Source: Owenweeksia sp965214115 (lineage in GTDB: Bacteria > Bacteroidota > Bacteroidia > Flavobacteriales > Schleiferiaceae). Taken from it: 64,000 bases of DNA. This document shows, piece by piece, positions 1 through 9,400 of this stretch. The DNA lies in assembly GCA_965214115.1 (NCBI GenBank), contig CBDCAU010000001.1:1-64000 (forward strand). Reading direction: 5' to 3'. Position numbers and translations under genes: made by a program. Within the stretch, counting starts at the first letter, position 1, and each line of letters begins with the position of its first letter. The notes beneath the pieces are model-generated. The model saw nothing but the letters and a program-made list of their open reading frames with translations, did no database searches and had not been told where the DNA came from.

Positions 1-39
1 GACCTCAGGGGCGTTCCATAAATTAACTCATAAAAGTAA

Positions 40-83
40 AAGCTGACCCTTGGTCTCTCACTTCCCCAATACCTTGTCAGCTT
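40..83 (-). terminator. Candidate terminator after the RHS/immunity genes
   Basis: An 8-bp inverted repeat (AAGCTGAC at 40-47 and GTCAGCTT at 76-83) overlaps the stop codon of the small membrane gene. On the minus strand it is followed by a T-rich stretch. The loop is long (about 28 nt), so this is only a moderate candidate. Confidence 0.35.
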
Positions 84-454
84 AACAACAATTTATTTAG
101 AAAAAATAAAATGATTGTCATAACAACGTATAGAATAAAAATTAGATGACCTTGCCAGCTATTTATCCATTCTACCTGTCCGTGTTCCGATATTATTTGT
201 TTATAATTAGATTCACGAATAAAGTGTTTGACGTAAAAATAGTTAAAGTAGATAAAAAGGAGGGCAAAAAGAATTAGTAGATAATCGAACTGATTTTTTT
301 TGAAAAAGATGCGAGTTATTATCAGAAATAACGAACAGACATTTGAGCTTAAAAATAGCGCCAGACTTATTCCGGCTATATGCTGAGGCATATCCTCTCC
401 GGACGGAGTAAATAGTACGCACCTATAAAACTTGTAGTACAGAAACCTTATCAA
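77..454 (-). CDS. Small three-helix membrane protein, candidate immunity protein for the RHS toxin
   Basis: No family is recognised. The 125-aa product has about three hydrophobic segments (roughly residues 24-50, 56-76 and 101-124) and should sit in the inner membrane. It begins inside the stop codon of the giant RHS gene: the TTG start at 454 overlaps the TGA at 453-451 (TTGA), which indicates translational coupling. An internal ATG at 391 would give about 104 aa and is the alternative start. The gene is conspicuously AT-rich, like the last part of the RHS gene and unlike the rest of that gene. In polymorphic toxin systems the gene directly behind an RHS toxin usually encodes its immunity protein, and membrane-spanning immunity proteins typically protect against toxins acting at the inner membrane. 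The immunity role is inferred from position and composition only. Confidence 0.6.
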   Translation of the reverse strand: MIRFLYYKFYRCVLFTPSGEDMPQHIAGISLALFLSSNVCSLFLIITRIFFKKNQFDYLLILFALLFIYFNYFYVKHFIRESNYKQIISEHGQVEWINSWQGHLIFILYVVMTIILFFLNKLLLS

Positions 455-3400
455 AACTTTGGATTTTTTGGTTTTGTTAAATTTCTGCCCGACGAACCAC
501 CACCAATCGTTCCTCTCATTTTAAAATTTCCGTCATTCATTTTTTGCAGCATATTCTGTTGCATAATAACTCCCTGTTCTTCTGCGCCCAAAACTCTCAT
601 TATCCCATAAGAGAGTGACCCAGCTATTCCAATCGGCCCTCCATAAAGCCCATAAAGAGTAAATGTGGAATTTAGCATTAATTCACCACTTTGCAAGTTA
701 CCTGACTGCCACATTGCTAAGTCAATTCCAATACTTAAAGCAGATACGCGATATCCTAATAATCTGGCTCGTGCCGAAGTCATCGCCAAGTCGTTTGCCA
801 AACCTAAAGTATTGCCGTGTTCAATCACGCCGAGACCAGCAGTTGCAGTTGTAATCATTGCGTTTGACGTATTATGAAAGAGCTTTGAATTTGCCTGCAT
901 AGTGGCCGAAAACCTTTCAAATTTAGTACCTCTTGTGAGGAAATTTTCCCTCCCCGTCATCATCGCGGGCATCTTGTTCCCCGTTACGGTGGCCTCGCCG
1001 AGCATATCGGAGCCGGAATTGTAGAAACCGTCGGCGTTGCCCTCGCCGTCCGTCCTTACGAAATCGCTGTTGTCCCCCGTCAGGCCGCCAACGTTGTAGT
1101 AAGTGCCGGTTTCGTCCTGCCACATTCCACCTTGGAAACCATCGGGCGGCTCGGCGCTCATCCCCGTAGGGTCCACGAGGTTCACTGGGTTGTTGTCCGT
1201 GAACGCATACGGCGTCTGCCACGGGAACTTGTGCGCCAGCGGATCCACGCTCAGCCAGCCGGGGCCTTTTGGCGCGTAGTAGCGGGCCCCATAATAATAT
1301 AACCCCGTCTCTTGGTCCAGTTCCTTCGCGTTGAACCTGTACGGCGATTCGTAGCTGCCTTTGCTGGAATGTTCCTCCACCCAGCTCTCCCCCCAAGGCG
1401 AATACCAAAAATACTGGAACGCCTCCCCGTTCATATCAGTGACGTACTCCGTATTCCCAAGATAATCAGGATGGTACCAATACACCAACGGATACTCGCT
1501 GCAATCGAATTCCTCCCGCTCCGCCCAGTAGGTGCTGTGCGCGCAGTGGCATTCCGCGTCGAGGACATCGCAACCGTCCGTGGCCGAGTTGTAGTCGTTT
1601 TGGGTGAAGTATTGACTGAAATGCTCCAACTTCTCGAGGGTATCCATTTCGTAGTCCGTGCCGTCGGCCAGCCCGAAATGCGCGAGCAAGTCCGAAAGGT
1701 TCTGCGCCACCCCGCGCAGGCTGCTGCCCTCAAAGCCGTGGTCGTGGGTGGGGTCGTTGTTCACCTCCAAGCCGCAGATTTCATCTTCTTCGCAGACGAA
1801 AAATTGGTCAATCAAAGCGCTGGCGATTCTTTGGCTGTTCATATAGTAGTGCTTGCTGGCCTCCACGGTGGTGGAGTGGTGCGTGGCCACGTAATAGGGG
1901 TTTACATATACTGTGTAGGGGTCGAGGTAATAGTCGTCCGCGTGGGTCACGCTGTTATTGGAAATGGTGTTGTAGGTGACGCTGCCCTTCAGCATCCTTT
2001 CCCCGTTTTGGTCGTACACATAGTGGTGGATGCCGTCCAAATTCTTCACGCCCGAGAGTTTCTGCTCCTCGTCCCAAAGGTACTGCCCGTGGTGGGTGGT
2101 GTCGCTGCCAGCGGTTTCATATATGTCCGCGACGCTGCCCGAGATATTGTATTCGTACCATTGCTTGGCTTGGGCGGCATCTTGCAGCCAGTTGATCTGG
2201 TGTTTTTTGGCCGCGCTGTAATCATATTCCAGATCGTAGTTGAATTCCCCCGTGGCGGGGTTCAGGGCGTCGTTCTGCACCTTTTTTTCGATGCCGCCCG
2301 CTTCGTTATAGTCCATCCCGATGGAATACTGGTGCTGGCCGCCGCCGAAAACGGCGTAGGTGCTGTCCAAGCGGTTCAGCTCGTCGTAGAAATACTCCGT
2401 GTCGTAGGTGCCGCCAATGCCGCCCTGCGCGGTATCGTTGGCGGCGCGGCGCACGTTGCCGCGGGCGTCATAATAGAGGCGCTTGCCCATCAGCCAGTCG
2501 TTGGGGACAAGGGTTTTCACGCTCACGTTCTTCAGCCGCCGCGTGGTGCCGTTGTGGTAGGTGAAATTGTTCCATACCGCGTTGCCGTAGCCTTTCTGCA
2601 AGATATTGCCGAAACCGTCGTAGTGGACGTGGTTGAGGATGTTCCGGTACTGGCCGTTCTTTTGGCCCATAATGCCGAGCAGCTCGCCCGTGTCGTAATA
2701 AGAGTAATCCACCCCTTCCGCGTCGGGGTAGCGCATATAGATCGTCCGCCCCCAAGAGTCGTAGATAAACTGGGTATAGAAGGTCTGCTGCCCCGTCTTG
2801 GGCAGCTTGATGCGCTTCTGCTCTTTCACGCGGTTGCCCAGCTCGTCGTACCAATAGTTTTCTTCTTTGAACTGGTCTCCCTGTATGGTCTGGGTCACGC
2901 GGCCCGCACCGTTTTTGCCATCGCCGCGCGTGCCATAGGCGTAGGCCACGTTGCCCACGCTGCCGTAGTCGGGCATCGTTTTTTCCGTGAGACGGTTGTA
3001 ATGGTAGCGCATCCGGATGCCCGCGCTGCCCGAGGCGGGGTTGTCCACTTGGGTGAGGTTGCCCGCCTTGTCGAAGGTGAAGGAGGACAGGCCGCGGTCG
3101 TCGTGATCCTCCTGTGTGGCGCGGCCGAAAAAGTCGTACTGGTAGGTGGTGGCCACGCCCAGCGGGTCGGTGGTCTGCAAGAGCTGGTTCAGCGCGTCGT
3201 ATTGAAAGCGGGTGGTGGCATAAGGCTGGTACACCGTAGATACAGTGGTGGAAGAACCCTGCTGGAAGGCGGTATTGTGCCATTGCACGGTGGCGATGCC
3301 CTGCCCCTGCGAGTTGGTGTAGGACTGGGAGACCATTCCCGCCACTTCGGTGAGCGTGTTAAAATAGGGCTGGCCGTCAATGCGTTCGTCCCATTGGTAG

Positions 3401-6400
3401 GTATATTCGGTCGTTGTGAAGGCGCCGCTTTCGGTGATGTTGCGCTGTTGTGCGGGGCGATTCGCATAATCATAAGTGGCATCAGCCACGTTGGGGGTTG
3501 CGGTATTTGCCAACCTGCCGAGGAACTGGCTGCTCGGTGCCAAAAAATCTTGGGATATGGCACTGTCCATCCCCCGCCTGTCGTAGGCGGTATGGCCGCT
3601 GACGTGCACTCGTACCACAATGCCCGTACCCGTGGAATTCAATGCTATCGACTGCTTTTTGACCTGCACCGCGCGGCCCAGCCCATCGGCAAAGGTGGCG
3701 GTCAGCGTGGGGTCGGCGATGGCGGGGCGGCTGCTCAAATCGGCCACTGTCGAACAATCCTCGGAAGCGGGTGGCGCCGCAGGCACGTTCACAATGCCGT
3801 TTTCGTTCTTCAGGTTGTCTCGGCTGCGGTCTTCGGCGTCGGCAAAGTTGTGGCGGGTAAACGCCACGGGGACTTTCTTGTATGGATCACCTGCCAAGGA
3901 ATCGATGCCGTAGGGGCGGTACTCGAAAGTGAGCGTGGCGGCAGCGCCCGCGTCCTGCAGCTCGCGCGGCCCCCAAAATTCCTTGAGGCGGTATTTTCCG
4001 TCGTACACATATTGGGTGGCGTGGCCGTTGATGTCGCTGGATTTCAAAAGGTTGCCCGTGGGCAGGTCGTAAAGGCTGCACACCGAATCGCCGTAGGAAT
4101 TGGCAACGCTAATTATGTGCTGCTCCTTGTCGCCCTCGTAGCGGAAATCCGTGGTCATCCGCTGGCCTTGGTGGTTGGGCGGCCCTTGGGCTTGCAGCAC
4201 ATTTCCTTTGTTAGAATAGGTAAGGTTCGTCTGGGCATAGTCGGTGTTGTCGAGGTACTTCCAAGTCTCGTAGGGTGCTTTTCCCTGCCACAGACTGTCC
4301 ACCTTGGAGTGCCGCCGCAGCCCCGCGGCGTTCACCGTGCCAAGATAGACGCGGTGCTGGCGCAGGGCGTTGGTGCGCTGGTCGGCACGGCTGGGCGGGA
4401 AATAGTCCATCCGCGCGATGATGTTGCCGTGGTAGGGGACATTGTATTGTACTTCTTTTATTAAAATTGTATCGATGACCTCTTTGCGGTGGGTGGTCAT
4501 TATGGTATCGTTTTCCACCATTATGCTAATAGTGTCGAAGTTGCAGGGGTCTCCACCCGCCGCATATTTTAGATGATAGTTCGGGAAACCCAATGTATCA
4601 GAGGAATAAGTGGAATCGGGGCCCTTGATTACAAAGTCGGGATAAATTTTGCCAATGGCCGCGACGTTGTTCAAAAGATAATTTACCGAATCGCAATAGG
4701 AACCGACCTCTGAGCAAGACGTATAATAATTTACATACGATGGGATATTGTCGCAATCGTAGGGCGTTTGTTCTCCTTCGGTACAGCTCGTCCCTTGGGT
4801 CAACAAGGGTGGCGGCCAAAGAATGGGCCGATGTTCGCCATACCCCCAATACCAAAGGATGGTATCAATCTCCGGACTGAGGCTGCTGGTGTCGAAGTCG
4901 CCATACTGAAAGTATTTATGGGCAAAGTCGATGTAGTGGTGAATAATAGTGTCGGTGATGACCGTGTCAATCTGCCCCGCCCCAGCCGAGGCCGCGTTGC
5001 TGTACTCGGTCACGTTCATATATTTATCGAATTGGCTGTCGTATTTGACGGCGTAAAACTTTTCCGGCTCCGCCACTTGGGGGATGGAAATCGTCTCCGT
5101 GGAGATTAGCGCGGGAAAGATGCACTGCGTCTCGGCCACCGTGTCCCAGCCCATTTTCTGCCAGTCGCCGTTGGCGAGCTTGTTGACGCGGTTGAAGAGG
5201 GTGTCTTGGTCGTCTCCGATGCTGATGTTTCGGTATTCGTACCCGTAGCGCTGCTCCTCCACCAGTTTGGTGGAGTCGACATAAGCCGTCGTCTCGTCCC
5301 CCGTGTCCTGCACTGAGTGGTATAGGGTGAACATTTTTTGGGGGATGCCGCGCAGGTATTCAGAACGCCTACGGTAGGTGGGGTCATTGGTTTCGGGGCG
5401 GGCGTATTCCGTCACGCTCGAAAGCCATTCCACCAACGCTCCCTCGGTAGGTATATGGTTGTTGGCTGGCTGGTGGGTTTGGGTTCGCGTAAATCCCAAA
5501 AATTCGCGCTCACGTCGGCTTTTGATGCCGCCATCGTAGGCAAAGCGGTATTGGGTTTCATCCGCGCCGTCCAAGTTGGTGGAGCCGCTGGTGATGTCCA
5601 GCCCATCGTGAACGGTCAGCTCGTTCATCACCCACTTGCTTTCGGGCATATCCCAAAGCATTTGATCGCTATGGGGATTATGGTGCAGTTTTATTTGGGT
5701 GGGGTGAAAGCCATATTTGTTACCCATCCGCTTATAGTCCAAGGCAAAACTGCCTTTTAGTGGGTTTGTTACTTTTTTGAGGAGGTTGCTCTTGCCCACT
5801 TCCGAAAGGAAGACGCTCATTTCCCCGCTGTTAGTCTCCACGAAATCCACATTGCCATCGCCGTTCATATCCATAAAATTGGATTTGAGTTTATTGACGG
5901 CGTAGTTGAACTGGCCGTTGATTGAACCGGAGAGCTTAAGGTTGGCCAATCCAAAGGAAGCCAACGATACCGCACCGCTCGCCGTTCCCGAGCCAAAAAT
6001 GCCAAAAGATTCGCTAAATACCTTGGCGGTTATCCCACTAAGGTCTGCCGAAGTATATTCCTCAAACCCAGTACCTTTATTTAAATAAACCGTGGCCTCG
6101 CCCAGCAAGCTGACTTTGACCATATCGGGCAGCCCATCCCCGTTCAAGTCCAAGACAATTTTGTTGTTTTCGGTGGCGGTGGTGTTCATCCCAATCCCCG
6201 CCCCGAAGCTGTAACCTCCTTCTATTTTAAGATTCTCTAAGCTCTTTTGAGCAGTCCCCAAACCTCCGCCAAGGCTTGTGGAAAGGTTGTATGAGAAGCC
6301 CAAATCATCCAAAGTTACCGTTGCGGCATCTATCAAGGTGGTTCCGTTGTTCAATTCAACGGAAAGCGAATTTGAGTTATCGGTAGCCCTGTCTGGCAGA

Positions 6401-9400
6401 CCATCGCCATTGATGTCAATCCAGTCTACCAAAGTCGAGTTAGTTCCAAAATTCAGCCCCCCTGAAGCGCTGGTTTTCTGAAACCGAGGGTCATTATTTG
6501 CGTAATACCCTTGTAGTGTCAAACCGGCATTCAAAGTCTTGCTCTTGTTGATTGTACCATCTCCACTATCAAAAGTTGAAGAGCTCCGGTGACCGCCCTT
6601 TCCATCCGTAAGTTTTGCCTCTAAGGTTGAACCCGATTTTAGAATATCGGGGTAGCCGTCACCATTTACGTCCCTAAAAGAACTCAGCGATTCGCTATAA
6701 AATTTAGGTTTGTCTTGGGATGCCGAGGCCGAATAATTGTTGTCTCCTTTCTTGGTAGACATCCCAGCAGTTATGGCTTTAGTCAATGATTTGCTTTCTT
6801 GAACGATACCGTAGGCATCAAAATCCGTAGGAGGTGCTGGCGGATCCGTTTCTTCCTCTTCCTCCTCGCCCAACAGACCAGGAGCAACCGTACCGCCATC
6901 CTGATAGCAGCCCATAAACGAACCCCAAGCGCTCCATCGGTCAAGGCTCTCGGTCGGTTTGGAGGGGTTATGTTCCTCCACATATTTGCGAAGACCGAAA
7001 CGGTTCTCGCCTCTGACGGCCCGAAGCGGCGAAAACTTTTGGTTCATCGGGTTCATCTCTTCTTCATCAATGTTGTTCTCCATATGCGAGGTGAGTTCCG
7101 ATTCATCAGGTTCTTCCACGTCGCTGAAATCGTTTTCTTCGTTCTTTGCCATTTCTTCGGTAGGGAGGTGAAGTTCTGAAGTGTCGATGGGGCTTACAGT
7201 AGCACCCGTCTCATCTGGATCCCAGCAAAATTGACCCCAGTGGAGGTGATGGTCTTGCAATTCATTTATCTCGGTGAAAAACACATTGTACAGTTCTGTC
7301 TGCCCTTCCAATACTAAACCTCCACCCTCGTTGATGCCATATAGATTGATGGCCGTCACAACTTCGGTGAGGTACTTCCCTAACTTTTCGTGAGGGGTGA
7401 AGATTTCAAAATGCAAGTTTTCGTCTACCAGACCTTTATTGAACCGAAGCGCGGGGTGGGCGGGCGATAAAATGTTTGCCGTACCAGTATCCGCGTAGCC
7501 GTACACCTCCCTTCTCTCAAAGTTACCGCTGTCGTCAAACATCAGGGCGGAAACGCTCAACAACCTCCCTTGGCTCTTGGTCGTCAAATATGCCAAATAC
7601 ACATCCTTTTCGCCATCTATAATTTCCTGTAGCGGGAAGACCTGACCCACCGTGCCTTGATGGTATTCTACTACTGGCCAAGTGGCGAGTTCGCTGTTTC
7701 GGGTAGAGTTGGGGTCGAACTCAAACGGGTCTACCATCCGCGATAGACGGTTGTACGTGTTGAACTTGACCGTGGGGTACACGGCTTTTTCCGGTTGCCC
7801 ACAGGCGGAGGTTTCAAAAAATACTTTTGGACGCCAATCTATGGTAGTCCAGTCAACGTTGGAGGTGCTGTAGATTTCAAACTGGAACGTGCAGTACCAA
7901 TTGGAATCCAAGGAATACAAATTGTCAAAGGAGGACATAAATGGGGGGGCAAATGTCTGGCCTGCCCTGCGGAATTGGGTTGGTTGCGGGCTTTGGTTGG
8001 AGTTAGCCGGAACGGTGTAATCATAATAAACTGGAAACCGAAGCAAACTATTACGGTTGACGATGTTGAGATTGACACGCAAAAGAAGGTCGTCCGAAAG
8101 ATTGTTGACCATAAAGGCAGGCCAATCAATTTTTATCTTTTGGTCGCCTCTCAAGGAGATACCGCTGCCCGAGGACAGGAGGAAACCTTCCGCGTAGCTT
8201 GACACGCCGTAATTAATGCCGTTCCCGTCCCGCCTTTCGCTGTTAGCGCCTAAATAAGCGATACTAGGATTCCAATGAAGCAAATCCTGCTGACCGTCCG
8301 TACCCGCATTAGTACGGAACAATATTTTATCGCCCTTGGACACGCTGCAAATGTGATGAGTTTGAACAGAGTTGTCCGTGTCCACTTGAGACATACCGTT
8401 CCCTAAGAAGGCATTATTTTTTTGGACACCCACAAATACTTTCCCATTGAGGGCATTATAAAATTCCGCAGTTCCTGAAATTTTTATCGTTCCATCAAAT
8501 GGTGCTTGCCAAGTACGCACTATCTCAAAGTCTTTCGCCCCTGCGTCAAATCCGGCGGGCGTGGCATTTGCTCCTTTAAAAACTGGGTTTGCCGTTTTTT
8601 CACTATTCTCGTCAAACTCGATTTCACCGAAAAGGCCCGGCCTGCCGAATTGGATGCGTGAAATTCCATTTTCCAGTACCACGACATCATTGAACCCGTC
8701 CGCATTGTAGTCGGTCAGGTAGTTTTTGACTTTCGATTTTGTCCTGTTCCAGTTTTGGCCATAGAAATAACCAATGTCTTTAATGAAAAGGGAAAAATCG
8801 AACCCGTAGGTTAAGCTGCCCGACTTGCTCTTGAACAATCGGTTGTTGAAACCCATATTGTGTCGCTCGCCAAAAGAAAGCGACCCTGAGGCGTCTATCC
8901 TCAGAGGACTGAATTTTTGCCCGCGGCTTTTGTCATAGACCAAATCCGGCAGCCCGTCCCCATTAAAGTCATTTAGAGAGAAACGGTCGCGTGAGTAGTT
9001 CTCACCATAACCCAACTGTCCAGAGAAGGTAAAAGACTTGACCTGCCAAGGATTGGGACCAGGCTGTAGGCCCAAACCAATAGTGCCCCCAGCCTGCCAT
9101 CCCCAAGTTGTGGTAGTTTTCAGATTGGAAGGACTGAAATTCACTCCCAAAGCGTTGGCAATCTCCGAGATGGCATCAGGCATCTCATCGAATAGGCGGC
9201 TCGCGCGATTTTCAATAGAAACGGTTTGGGGGCTTGAAAAACTTAAATCACCTTCGTGATACTCAAACTCGTGCTCATAGAAAAACTCCCCGTTCCGGTA
9301 CTCCGCCACCGACTGCAACAGCGTCTTGAAAAAATCCCCTTCCGTGTAACCGAACCTCCACGTTTTCACTTTGGTGCCGCCGTAGCCATCGTAGAACACC

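Noticed and set aside
1312..4464. A 1050-codon plus-strand open frame opposite the RHS gene
   Set aside because: It is antisense to the strongly supported RHS coding sequence, has low-complexity Val/Gly/His composition and no domain. It is a shadow of GC-rich codon use.
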